The notes beneath the pieces were generated by a model. It searched no databases. It was given only the letters and a program-made list of their open reading frames with translations, and was not told the origin of the DNA. DNA of 9,365 bases from JAAYBY01 sp964465385 (GTDB taxonomy: Bacteria > Bacillota > Clostridia > Saccharofermentanales > UBA5734). Below, piece after piece: positions 1 through 6,625 of this stretch (positions are counted from its first letter, which is position 1; the number at the start of each line of letters is the position of its first letter). Position numbers and translations under genes: made by a program. The stretch spans positions 1-9,365 of the forward strand of contig CAYXIM010000070.1 of the NCBI GenBank assembly GCA_964465385.1, in the 5' to 3' direction.

Positions 1-219
1 TTAGGCCTGGCGGTCTATTCCAAGGAAAAAATTGAGGCCTTCATCGAAGACATGGTGCAACGCGGCGAGGTGCCTTCTCAGGAAGCCAAGGCCTATGCCG
101 ATAAGCTCTTCCAGAAAGGCCAGGAAGAACGGGATGCCTTGAAGACGCTGATCCGTGAGGAAGTGGCCCAGGCCTTGAAACAGGCCGGCATCGGCTCAGA
201 CGACCCCCCAACGGACTGA
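1..219 (+). CDS. Phasin-like helical protein, 3' end only
   Basis: The window opens inside this gene. Frame 1 is open from base 1 to a TGA at 217-219, giving the last 72 residues. The visible part is highly charged and helical, with a KEKIEAFIEDMVQRGEV segment, then QEERDAL and EEVAQALKQAG, and ends in an acidic DDPPTD tail. This pattern (a short hydrophobic lead, a helix, 'RGEV', a second helix, then a coiled-coil-like end) resembles the phasin / polyhydroxyalkanoate-synthesis-regulator-like proteins that sit beside UbiB genes in many Bacillota. Only three bases separate its stop from the ubiB start, so the two are almost surely co-transcribed and probably translationally coupled. Family assignment rests on pattern memory. 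A real role in polyester granules is not implied, and the N-terminus is outside the window. Confidence 0.7.
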   Translation, partial: LGLAVYSKEKIEAFIEDMVQRGEVPSQEAKAYADKLFQKGQEERDALKTLIREEVAQALKQAGIGSDDPPTD

Positions 220-222
220 TTC

Positions 223-1938
223 ATGGGCCTGCCCAAACGCTTGTTTTTGCGGCGCCACAGACACCTCACGCGCTACCGGCAGATCATCCTGGTCCTGGCC
301 CGGAACGGCTTTGGCCTCTTGTTCGAGCAGATCGGGATCTACCGCTACTTACGCATGCGTCCCGACAAAAGAGAAAACCGCCAGCAACGCTCGGCAGAGC
401 TGGCCCGCTTGTCTTTGGGGGAGCGCCTGCGCCGATCCAGTGAAGAGCTGGGCCCCACCTTTGTCAAAATCGGCCAGATCCTCAGCACCCGGCCAGACCT
501 CTTGTCACCGGAAATCACCGGAGAACTGGAAAAGCTGCAAGAATCGGTTCACCCCTTTTCCTATGAGGCTGTCCAGCGCGTGATCCGGGAAGACTTCGAC
601 CAAGAACCGGACCAGCTCTTTGCGCGCTTCGACCCCCAGCCCCTGGCGGCGGCCTCCTTGTCCCAGGTGCACCGGGCCAGCCTGGCCGGCGGCTTGGAGG
701 TGGCGGTCAAGATCCAGCGGCCAGACATCGACCGCCAGGTGGCCATCGACCTGGAAATCCTGGAAGATTTTTTAACCCTGCTGGTCAAGCACACCCCCTA
801 TGGGTCCTATTACGACTTTTTAGGCATGTTGCAAGAGCTCAAGACCTCCCTGACCCGGGAGCTGGATTTCAGGCGGGAAGGGGAGAACGCCGACCGCTTC
901 CGCCGCAACCACCAGGGCGTTGCCAAGGTGGCCTTTCCCCGCATCCACTGGGTTTACACCACCCGGCGGGTCCTGACCATGTCCTATGAGGACGGCATCC
1001 GCATCACACAGGCGCAAGCGCTCAAGGAAGCCGGTATCGATGGAAGGGAGCTGGGCACCCGTCTGGCCCAGACCCTGGTCCAGCAGATTTTGAAAGACGG
1101 CTTTTTCCACGCCGATCCCCACCCAGGCAACCTGGCCATCCGGCCTGACGGGACCATTGTCTTTTTGGACCTGGGCATGACCGGCAGCCTGACCCGGACC
1201 CGCCGCCGCCAGCTGTCCCGCATGTTCATCGGCATCAGCTCGCAAAACGCCCACCAGGTGGTCGCCACCCTGGCCGAAATGGGCACCATCCAGAGTTGGA
1301 GCAAGCTCAAGCCCCTGGAGCAGGAGATCGACCAGCTCTTTGAGTCGGTCCTGTCGGTGCCCATCAGCCAGCTGGATATCGGGTCGCTCCTGGCCCAGCT
1401 CTTCCGCCTGGCCTACCAGTACCGGATCCGGATCCCGGGCGAGCTGACCTTGATGGCCAAGGTCCTCTTGACCTTGCAAAGTGACCTGGACCTGCTGGAT
1501 CGAAACCTCAACCTCATGACCCTCATGAAGCCCATGGCCCGGCGCCTGATTTGGGAAATCTGGTCTTTCGAAGACCTGGAACAGGCCGTGGGGCGTAGCG
1601 CCCACGACGTCCTGGAGCTGGCCCGCCAAACACCCCAGTTTTTGTTGAACCTGCAACAACGCCTGGCAGAAGACGACTACACCGTTCAGCTGGGCATCCG
1701 TAATTTGGACGCCTTTCACAAGCAGCTGGACCGCATCACCAACCGCCTGTCTTTCAGCATCATCTTGCTGGCGGTCTGCCTGGTCATTGCCGGGATCATC
1801 ATCGGGGTGGGTTTCAGCGCCGGCCGCAACCCGGAAATGGATGCCCTCTACCGCCTGGTCTTGCGCATCGGGCTGGGGGTGGCCGGTGTGGTTTTATCGG
1901 GGCTCTTGCTTTCCATGATCCGTTCACGCAAGGACTAG
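223..1938 (+). CDS. ubiB: UbiB/AarF/ABC1 family protein kinase-like protein
   Basis: A 571-residue member of the atypical kinase family UbiB/ADCK. All the hallmarks are present in order: the family-specific KxGQ motif (K82-I-G-Q85) followed by LSTRPDLL; the Ala-rich loop AAAS (142-145) that replaces the usual glycine-rich loop; the ATP-site lysine in VAVKIQRP (K163); the ELDF glutamate segment (E213); the catalytic loop HADPHPGN (296-303, D298 and N303); and a DLG in place of DFG (D316). Two hydrophobic helices at about 510-531 and 545-565 form the usual C-terminal membrane hairpin. Family members act as ATPases supporting isoprenoid lipid or quinone biology. The substrate here is unknown, and no quinone-synthesis gene is nearby. 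There is no good Shine-Dalgarno before ATG 223, which fits coupling to the upstream phasin-like gene. The gene is intact and of normal length. Confidence 0.93.
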   Translation: MGLPKRLFLRRHRHLTRYRQIILVLARNGFGLLFEQIGIYRYLRMRPDKRENRQQRSAELARLSLGERLRRSSEELGPTFVKIGQILSTRPDLLSPEITGELEKLQESVHPFSYEAVQRVIREDFDQEPDQLFARFDPQPLAAASLSQVHRASLAGGLEVAVKIQRPDIDRQVAIDLEILEDFLTLLVKHTPYGSYYDFLGMLQELKTSLTRELDFRREGENADRFRRNHQGVAKVAFPRIHWVYTTRRVLTMSYEDGIRITQAQALKEAGIDGRELGTRLAQTLVQQILKDGFFHADPHPGNLAIRPDGTIVFLDLGMTGSLTRTRRRQLSRMFIGISSQNAHQVVATLAEMGTIQSWSKLKPLEQEIDQLFESVLSVPISQLDIGSLLAQLFRLAYQYRIRIPGELTLMAKVLLTLQSDLDLLDRNLNLMTLMKPMARRLIWEIWSFEDLEQAVGRSAHDVLELARQTPQFLLNLQQRLAEDDYTVQLGIRNLDAFHKQLDRITNRLSFSIILLAVCLVIAGIIIGVGFSAGRNPEMDALYRLVLRIGLGVAGVVLSGLLLSMIRSRKD

Positions 1939-2963
1939 GCTCCGGGTGCGGGGAAAAAACCCGCTAAAAAACGCGTCAGGGCGGCCAGGTAGGCCTCCCG
2001 GTCCAAAATGAAACCCTGGGCGTAGCCGCTGCTTTCAGAGCGGAAGGTCTGAGTCAGGTCGGGGTGGGTCAAGAGGCGTTCACGAACCAGGGTGTCCACC
2101 GACCGGGCGCCCAGGACCGGGTCATCGGCCTGGCTGGCGATAAAGACCGGCAGGTGGCACGAGCCCAGGACCAGGACGTGGCTGAGGTGGCGGACGCTAC
2201 CGGCCGACAGGCGGACGGCGTAGGGCACGGTGGCTGCCAGAAAAGGCTTGGCGAGGGGACCCCGGTCCCGGTAGCGGGCCCCGATGGGGTCATCTGGAAA
2301 GGCGGAGGGTTCATCTAAAAGCAGCCCCTTGATGTAGGAGCGGTCAAAGGTCAGCCCCTTGATGGGCTCGCGGATGCTGTCAGGGTCTGCGCCAGGAGCC
2401 GGCAGCTGGTCCCAGGCGATCAGGATGGCCGAGGTCCCGGTGCCAAAGCCGTAGAGGAGGACATCCTGTGTCGAGGCGTGCAAGCGCACGTAGCGGATGG
2501 CCGCCAGCACATCAGCCCATTCGGCATAGCCGTAGGCACTCAGGTGGCCCTGGGACTGGCCGGTGTTTCGCAAATCAAAAGACAGGACGTTAAAGCCTGA
2601 CAAGACCAGGTGGCGGTAGAGGGCCGGCGTCTCCCGGCCGAACTGCAGGCGGTTTCTGTCGATGTCATGCACCAGGATGATGGTGCTGATGGGTTTGTCA
2701 GCCGGCATGAACCAGCCTTGCAGCAGGGTCTGTTCGTCCAGAGACGGGAAGCTGACCGGGGAAAAGGCCGGCATGATGTTGCTGTTGAAGACCGGCAAGG
2801 GCTCCGGCTCGTCGCGCATGAGGCGGTCCGCTTCGACCAGGGTCCAGACGGTGGCGGCGGCCAGGGCCAGGGAAACGAAGAGGAGCAAGAGCAAGAGGGG
2901 GCGGATAAACCACCCTTTGTTGCCTTGGCGCCTGACGCGCTTGATGCTGACCGGATCGTGCAT
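1935..2963 (-). CDS. Membrane-anchored alpha/beta-hydrolase-fold protein, catalytic Ser and His replaced
   Basis: A 342-residue protein. Residues 1-20 are basic and 21-43 form one transmembrane segment, so the rest should lie outside the membrane. The fold follows COG1073-like (YqkD/FrsA-type) hydrolases: TIILVHD (94-100) at the oxyanion strand, SFDLRNTGQSQG (128-139) matching the usual DLRxxGxSxG, LLYGFGTG (169-176) at the nucleophile elbow, PVFIASQADDPV (272-283) at the acid strand, and SGYAQGF (312-318) at the histidine loop. The elbow reads G-F-G-T-G, so the nucleophile serine is Gly174. The histidine position is Tyr314, and the usual HG is HD. The acid (D280 or D281) remains. Hydrolytic activity is therefore unlikely and a binding or scaffold role is more plausible. 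Start ATG 2963 follows AAAGGA at good spacing. The gene converges on ubiB with overlapping stops (CTAG at 1935-1938). Confidence 0.85.
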   Translation of the reverse strand: MHDPVSIKRVRRQGNKGWFIRPLLLLLLFVSLALAAATVWTLVEADRLMRDEPEPLPVFNSNIMPAFSPVSFPSLDEQTLLQGWFMPADKPISTIILVHDIDRNRLQFGRETPALYRHLVLSGFNVLSFDLRNTGQSQGHLSAYGYAEWADVLAAIRYVRLHASTQDVLLYGFGTGTSAILIAWDQLPAPGADPDSIREPIKGLTFDRSYIKGLLLDEPSAFPDDPIGARYRDRGPLAKPFLAATVPYAVRLSAGSVRHLSHVLVLGSCHLPVFIASQADDPVLGARSVDTLVRERLLTHPDLTQTFRSESSGYAQGFILDREAYLAALTRFLAGFFPAPGA

Positions 2964-2996
2964 GGGCCCATCCTTTCTGCGACAGATTCGGATCCC

Positions 2997-3005
2997 ATTA
3001 TATCA
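2997..3005 (-). promoter_or_regulatory. Extended -10 promoter of the alpha/beta-hydrolase gene
   Basis: Read on the minus strand, these bases are TGATATAAT: a perfect TATAAT with the TGn extension. The -35 region one turn upstream has no good TTGACA match, as is common for extended -10 promoters. A start about 7 bases downstream would give a leader of roughly 27 bases before ATG 2963. Confidence 0.7.
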
Positions 3006-3016
3006 CGTGGCCGTGA
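3003..3016. promoter_or_regulatory. Inverted repeat between divergent promoters, candidate operator
   Basis: TCACG-TGGC-CGTGA is a perfect inverted repeat with 5-base arms and a 4-base centre. It lies between the two back-to-back -10 elements (2997-3002 minus and 3025-3030 plus) and touches the TG extension of the minus one. A regulator bound here could affect both the hydrolase-fold gene and uppP. The arms are short, so chance cannot be excluded. Confidence 0.4.
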
Positions 3017-3021
3017 AAGTA

Positions 3022-3030
3022 TGGTAGAAT
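3022..3030 (+). promoter_or_regulatory. Extended -10 promoter of the uppP-tsaD-smpB operon
   Basis: TGGTAGAAT matches the extended -10 consensus TGnTATAAT with one change in the hexamer. No clear -35 is seen at the usual distance. Transcription would start near 3037, about 40 bases before the uppP ATG. Confidence 0.6.
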
Positions 3031-3064
3031 TGAGGGCGGTTCGCGCCTGTCAAGAGGCGGGACC

Positions 3065-3070
3065 GGGAGG
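3065..3070 (+). promoter_or_regulatory. Ribosome binding site that sets the uppP start
   Basis: GGGAGG lies 7 bases before ATG 3078. This fixes the start within a reading frame that stays open far upstream, across the divergent promoter region and antisense to the neighbouring gene. Confidence 0.85.
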
Positions 3071-3077
3071 CTTTTTT

Positions 3078-3872
3078 ATGACCTTTATCGAAGCAATCCT
3101 CTTGGGGATCGTCCAGGGGCTGACGGAATTTTTGCCGGTCAGCTCGTCCGGCCACCTGACCCTGGTCGGCCGCCTGGTCGGCACCGACGAGGCGGCCATG
3201 TTGTCGCTGACCACCTGGCTGCACCTGGGCACCCTGGTGGCCGTCTTCATCGTCTTGTGGCCGGATATCCTGGCCATCCTCAAAGACCTCACGGGTTTGA
3301 CCATGCGCCTGCTGGTCGTGGGCACCCTGCCGGCCGTGCTGGTGGCCCTGCTGCTTAAAGGCTGGCTTGACAGGCTCTTTGCCGGCCCCTACCTGGGCCT
3401 GTCCTTCTGGCTGACTGGCTTGATCTTGCTGGCGGCAGCCAGCTTCTTAAAACGAAAACAAGGCACCCGGCCTATCGGCTACAAAGAAGCCCTTGTTGCG
3501 GGCCTGGGCCAGGCCTTTGCCATCTTGCCGGGTGTGTCCCGGTCAGGCTCAACCATCACGGCCCTCCTGGCTTCAGACGTGGAACGGGAACGCGCCATCC
3601 GCTTTTCCTTCCTTCTGTCCATCCCGGCTGTTCTGGGTGGCCTGGTTTTAGACCTCAAGGACCTGCTCCGGGGTGACAGCGCAGCCTTTGCCGCCCTGGG
3701 GGTAGACAAAGTGGCCGTGGGTATCCTGGCCGCCGCCCTGTCCGGCTGGCTGGTCATGTCCTTCATGCTGCGGCGCTTGAAAAGGCGGGGCTTTATCGCC
3801 TGTGCCCTCTACCTGCTGGTCCTGGGCAGCCTGGTCCTCCTGGACCAGACCGTGCTGCACTGGCTTTTTTAA
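3078..3872 (+). CDS. uppP: Undecaprenyl-diphosphatase (UppP/BacA)
   Basis: A 264-residue polytopic membrane protein that dephosphorylates undecaprenyl diphosphate to recycle the lipid carrier for peptidoglycan and other envelope polymers; it is known for bacitracin resistance. Both family signatures are intact: the (E/Q)-rich motif GLTEFLPVSSSGH (14-26, with E17 and S22-G25-H26) and PGVSRSG (151-157, with R155). Several hydrophobic helices cover the rest (about 45-62, 76-93, 108-123, 176-194, 210-230, 239-258). Length matches the usual 260-280 residues. The frame is open from much further upstream, but ATG 3078 is chosen because it begins the conserved N-terminus, follows GGGAGG, and lies downstream of the promoter. 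It is the first gene of a tight operon: its stop is 6 bases before the tsaD ATG. Confidence 0.96.
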   Translation: MTFIEAILLGIVQGLTEFLPVSSSGHLTLVGRLVGTDEAAMLSLTTWLHLGTLVAVFIVLWPDILAILKDLTGLTMRLLVVGTLPAVLVALLLKGWLDRLFAGPYLGLSFWLTGLILLAAASFLKRKQGTRPIGYKEALVAGLGQAFAILPGVSRSGSTITALLASDVERERAIRFSFLLSIPAVLGGLVLDLKDLLRGDSAAFAALGVDKVAVGILAAALSGWLVMSFMLRRLKRRGFIACALYLLVLGSLVLLDQTVLHWLF

Positions 3873-3878
3873 CGGGTG

Positions 3879-4937
3879 ATGCCTGTGAACGACCGTTCTT
3901 TTTTAACCCTGGGTTTGGAATCCTCCTGTGACGAGACGGCCGCCGCTGTCGTCTCTAAGGGGCGAACCGTTTTATCCAACGTCATCGCCTCGCAGGTGGA
4001 CCGTCACAGCCGCTATGGCGGGGTGGTGCCGGAAATCGCCTCCCGCATGCATGTGGATGCCTTGATTCCGGTCCTGGACCAGGCCCTGGACCAGGCCGGT
4101 GTGACCCTGGACCAGATTGACCTGATCGCCGCCACCCGCGGCCCCGGCCTGGTGGGGGCCCTGCTGGTCGGCCTGACGGCGGCCAAGGGCCTGGCCCTGG
4201 CCACCGGCAAGCCCCTGGTGGGCGTCCACCACCTGGAAGGGCACATCGCCGCCAACTACATCGCCGACCCGGACCTGGAGCCGCCCTTCTTATGCCTGGT
4301 GGTCTCCGGTGCCCACAGCCACATCGTCCGGGTGGATGGTTACCAGGCCTTCACCGTCCTGGCGCGTACCCGGGATGACGCTGCCGGTGAAGCCTTTGAC
4401 AAGATTGCCCGCGTCCTGGGCCTGGGCTACCCGGGCGGCCCCTTGCTGGACCGGGCGGCCAGGGGGGGCAGAAGCGACGCCCTGGCCCTGCCGCGCACAC
4501 ATTTTCCCGACAGCCTTGATTTTTCTTTTTCCGGTGTCAAGACGGCGGCCCTCAACGCCCACAACCGCCTGGTCCAGGCGGCCGGCCAGGGGGGCCAGGT
4601 CTGGACCGACCGTTTGTCCCTGGCGGATTTCGCGGCCAGTTTTCAACAGGCCCTGGTGGATGTGCTGGTGGACCACACCCTGGCAGCCGCCCGGCAGACC
4701 GGCCTCAAACGCTTGGTGCTGGCTGGCGGCGTGGCGGCCAACAGCTGCCTGCGCCACAACTTGGCCCAGGCGGCCCGGCAGGCTGGCCTGGTCCTGACGG
4801 TCCCGCCGCCGGTCCTGTGCACCGACAACGCGGCCATGGTCGCGTCAGCCGGCTTTTGGGCCCATCGGGCGGGCCGGGTGGATGACCTGGCCCTGGATGC
4901 GGTTCCTTATCTGGAACTGGGGGAGGTGGACAACTGA
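3879..4937 (+). CDS. tsaD: tRNA N6-adenosine threonylcarbamoyltransferase (TsaD/Gcp)
   Basis: The catalytic ASKHA-fold subunit that transfers threonylcarbamoyl to A37 of ANN-decoding tRNAs to make t6A, working with TsaB and TsaE (not in this window). From ATG 3879 it has 352 residues, normal for the family. Visible motifs: GLESSCDETAAAVV (12-25), TRGPGLVGALLVG (86-98), the metal site HLEGH (H118 and H122), DDAAGEAFDK (166-175), FSFSGVKTA (215-223), AGGVAANS (282-289), and CTDNAAM (314-320, D316). One oddity is VSGAHS at 142-147, where nearly all relatives have VSGGHT. The start is ambiguous: GTG 3876, ATG 3879 and GTG 3885 are all in frame. GGTGAT at 3875-3880 could serve as the ribosome binding site for 3885. 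The closeness to uppP suggests coupled translation. Confidence 0.95.
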   Translation: MPVNDRSFLTLGLESSCDETAAAVVSKGRTVLSNVIASQVDRHSRYGGVVPEIASRMHVDALIPVLDQALDQAGVTLDQIDLIAATRGPGLVGALLVGLTAAKGLALATGKPLVGVHHLEGHIAANYIADPDLEPPFLCLVVSGAHSHIVRVDGYQAFTVLARTRDDAAGEAFDKIARVLGLGYPGGPLLDRAARGGRSDALALPRTHFPDSLDFSFSGVKTAALNAHNRLVQAAGQGGQVWTDRLSLADFAASFQQALVDVLVDHTLAAARQTGLKRLVLAGGVAANSCLRHNLAQAARQAGLVLTVPPPVLCTDNAAMVASAGFWAHRAGRVDDLALDAVPYLELGEVDN

Positions 4938-5401
4938 TGGCCACAAGCAGCAGCGCGCAGATTGCGCGCAACCGAAAAGCCTATCACGATTACTTTATCT
5001 TGGAAACCTTGGAGGCCGGCCTGGCTCTCACCGGGACGGAAGTCAAATCCATCCGCCAGGGGGGCGTCAACCTGCGCGACAGCTATGCCGCGGTCCGGAA
5101 CGGGGAGCTGTGGCTGATTGGCCTGCACATCAGCCCCTACGAGCAGGGCAACCGCTTCAACCACGAGCCCATGCGGGACCGCCGCCTGCTGGTTCACAAG
5201 CGGGAGATCCACCGCCTGGGCGGGGTGGTCCAGCGCGAGGGCCTGACCCTGGTGCCGACCCGCCTGTACTTTAAGCGCGGCCTGGTCAAGGTGGAAATCG
5301 GGGTGGCCCGGGGCAAGAAAAAGCATGACAAGCGCCAGACCGAGGCCAAGCGCCAGGCTGACCTGGCCATCCGCCGCCGGCTCAAAGAAGATGACCAGTG
5401 A
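4937..5401 (+). CDS. smpB: SsrA-binding protein SmpB
   Basis: A 154-residue OB-fold protein that binds tmRNA and brings it to stalled ribosomes for trans-translation. Family signatures are intact: NRKAYHDYFILETLEAG (12-28), LTGTEVKSIRQG (31-42), HISPYEQGNRFNHEP (64-78), DRRLLVHKREI (81-91), and the basic C-terminal tail GKKKHDKR (126-133) followed by a charged helix that enters the mRNA channel. The ATG overlaps the tsaD TGA by one base (TGATG), and GGAGGTG lies about 8 bases upstream within the tsaD end, so it is translated as part of that operon. The partner RNA gene ssrA is often nearby but is not in this window. The stop is one base away from the stop of the converging lipoprotein gene. 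Confidence 0.97.
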   Translation: MATSSSAQIARNRKAYHDYFILETLEAGLALTGTEVKSIRQGGVNLRDSYAAVRNGELWLIGLHISPYEQGNRFNHEPMRDRRLLVHKREIHRLGGVVQREGLTLVPTRLYFKRGLVKVEIGVARGKKKHDKRQTEAKRQADLAIRRRLKEDDQ

Positions 5402-5402
5402 G

Positions 5403-6524
5403 TTAAGGGTCCCAGGACACCGTTTGTTTGTCTGAGGCGAAGGCGATGTAGCTTTTGCCGGCGTTGACGACCAGGTCCTGCCCAGATGCCGTCTGGACCA
5501 GCAAGGGGTCAAAGGAATCCCCCTTGGACCAGCGGATGGGCTCGATGGATCCGCCGGACGCATAAAAACCAGTCCCCTGTGACAAATCAATGGCACGCAG
5601 CACCTTGCCATCAAAGGACGTGATGGCCGTCTGCAGCAGCAGGACGTTGGTGAAGGCGAGGGCCTGGCCGTCGGCCAGGTCCATGTGCGGGGCGCCAAAC
5701 TGGCCCTTGGTGTAAAGCTGCCGGTCGGGGTCATAACTGAAGGTGGCTGTCACATAAGGGGAAAAGGGCAGGCGGATCTGGCTGGCCGGGTCACCGGCAG
5801 CGGCCTGAAAGACATCTGGGTCACGAAAGACAAAGAGGGGCGCCTGGTCTTCTCTCAGGCTGGTGCGCCAGCTGCTGTGGGCGTCCAGGACCGCTTGCAG
5901 GCGCTCACCGGTGGTTTTGACGCTGTGCTCGGTGCCGCGCTGGGCCTTCCAGTCGGCATCGCGCCAGGAAGCGGCGCTGTAGGCGCCCAGGTCGATGTGG
6001 ACCACCTGCTGCCGGGCGAACTGGTCGTTGGCCGCATAGGAACCGCCGACGTGCACCAGGATGGCATCCAGGCCGTTGGCCAGGTCGATGTAGTTGTGGC
6101 GGGCGCTGCGGATGGAGCCCAGTTCAGGGATCTGGCTGCAGCTTTCAAAGACAGCCAGCATGCGGGTGATGCCGCCTTCCACTTCGGTTTCAAAAAGCAC
6201 ATCGGCTGCCCCGACGCCCATTTGCGGGGTGGCCACCTTGATGTTGTTGATCATGACGGCCAGCGGCCGTTCTTGCACGGCTTCCCCTGCCAAGGCCAGG
6301 CCGGTCAGGCGGCTGTGCGCGACCGGCAGGGGGGTGGGCGTTGGCGGCTGGGTTGGCCGGGCGGTGGGGCTGGGAGCCTGGCTTGGGCTGGTGGCCTGGC
6401 TCTCGGTTTCCGGGCTGCTTTCAAGGGCCTGGGGTTTGGCACAGGCCAGCAGGCTCAGGGCCAGTAAAAAAGCCAGAAGGGTCAAGAGACTTCTGTGACA
6501 AGAGCGGACAAGGGGCGTGAGCAT
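5403..6524 (-). CDS. DUF3048 (YerB-like) lipoprotein
   Basis: From ATG 6524 the product has 373 residues. Residues 1-27 form a lipoprotein signal peptide ending in the lipobox LLAC, with Cys28 as the expected lipid-modified residue. A Pro/Thr/Ser-rich linker (about 35-67) would span the wall. The DUF3048 N-terminal domain follows, with PLAVMINN, PQMGVGAADV, EVEGGITRMLAVF, GSIRSARHNYIDLA and LVHVGGS (about 85-172). The C-terminal DUF3048 domain runs from about 250 to the end. The family is common in Bacillota and is typified by B. subtilis YerB; its biochemical role is not established. An upstream in-frame ATG (6560) exists, but ATG 6524 has GGAGGT 7 bases before it and gives a standard signal peptide. 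The gene converges on smpB and diverges from the acyltransferase gene. Confidence 0.92.
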   Translation of the reverse strand: MLTPLVRSCHRSLLTLLAFLLALSLLACAKPQALESSPETESQATSPSQAPSPTARPTQPPTPTPLPVAHSRLTGLALAGEAVQERPLAVMINNIKVATPQMGVGAADVLFETEVEGGITRMLAVFESCSQIPELGSIRSARHNYIDLANGLDAILVHVGGSYAANDQFARQQVVHIDLGAYSAASWRDADWKAQRGTEHSVKTTGERLQAVLDAHSSWRTSLREDQAPLFVFRDPDVFQAAAGDPASQIRLPFSPYVTATFSYDPDRQLYTKGQFGAPHMDLADGQALAFTNVLLLQTAITSFDGKVLRAIDLSQGTGFYASGGSIEPIRWSKGDSFDPLLVQTASGQDLVVNAGKSYIAFASDKQTVSWDP

Positions 6525-6531
6525 GGCTACA

Positions 6532-6537
6532 ACCTCC
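6532..6537 (-). promoter_or_regulatory. Ribosome binding site that sets the DUF3048 start
   Basis: On the minus strand this reads TGGAGGTTG around the core GGAGGT, ending 7 bases before ATG 6524. It argues against the longer start at 6560, which lies inside the promoter -10 element. Confidence 0.8.
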
Positions 6538-6555
6538 AGGCTGGTCTTTAAAGAG

Positions 6556-6564
6556 AGCATACCA
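6556..6564 (-). promoter_or_regulatory. Extended -10 promoter of the DUF3048 lipoprotein gene
   Basis: The minus strand reads TGGTATGCT, an extended -10 with four of six hexamer matches (TATGCT). No good -35 is visible. The expected start near 6549 gives a leader of about 25 bases to ATG 6524 and would exclude the in-frame ATG at 6560. Confidence 0.5.
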
Positions 6565-6597
6565 CAAAAAAGGGCCTCACTGGCCGGAAAAAAAGGG

Positions 6598-6603
6598 TAG
6601 TAT
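6598..6603 (+). promoter_or_regulatory. Possible -10 element of the acyltransferase gene
   Basis: TAGTAT lies about 23 bases before ATG 6626 in the A-rich divergent region. It lacks both the TG extension and a clear -35, so it is a weak candidate. The same region holds a GGCC-N5-GGCC inverted repeat (6573-6585) and two A-tract copies AAAAAAGGG (6566-6574 and 6589-6597). Confidence 0.25.
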
Positions 6604-6613
6604 GGGAGGGAGA

Positions 6614-6618
6614 GGAGG
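6614..6618 (+). promoter_or_regulatory. Ribosome binding site that sets the acyltransferase start
   Basis: GGAGG within AGAGGAGGAG ends 7 bases before ATG 6626. The upstream in-frame ATG at 6602 lies before this site and has no equivalent of its own. Confidence 0.8.
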
Positions 6619-6625
6619 AGATCTT

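Noticed and set aside
820..1719. Long minus-strand open frame of 299 codons inside ubiB
   Set aside because: It is fully antisense to a gene with every UbiB motif, has low-complexity Gln/Gly/Leu-rich composition typical of reverse frames in GC-rich DNA, and resembles no family.
1948..1964. Hairpin GCGGG-N7-CCCGC just after the ubiB stop, considered as a terminator
   Set aside because: It is followed by A residues rather than a T-run on the plus strand, and on the minus strand it lies inside the coding end of the converging gene with T residues in the loop.
2610..3077. Upstream extension of the uppP frame (156 codons)
   Set aside because: It runs antisense to the hydrolase-fold gene and across the promoter region. 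The conserved UppP N-terminus and the ribosome binding site are at 3078.
4074..4115. Tandem 12-base duplication CTGGACCAGGCC with a third partial copy in tsaD
   Set aside because: It encodes LDQALDQA in a helix where TsaD relatives have the same length, so it is probably codon-level coincidence rather than an inserted repeat.
5402..5402. Search for ssrA (tmRNA) next to smpB
   Set aside because: There is a single base between smpB and the converging gene, and no tmRNA-like ends appear elsewhere in the window.
4907..5734. Minus-strand open frame covering smpB and the end of the DUF3048 gene
   Set aside because: It is antisense to an intact smpB and in the wrong frame for DUF3048, and the composition is that of a shadow frame.
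5685..6467. Plus-strand 260-codon frame opposite the lipoprotein gene
   Set aside because: It is Gly/Ala/Val-rich antisense sequence with no motif, while the opposite strand encodes a clear lipobox and DUF3048 motifs.
6573..6585. GGCC-N5-GGCC inverted repeat between the divergent lipoprotein and acyltransferase genes
   Set aside because: The 4-base arms are expected by chance in GC-rich DNA and do not extend inward or outward.
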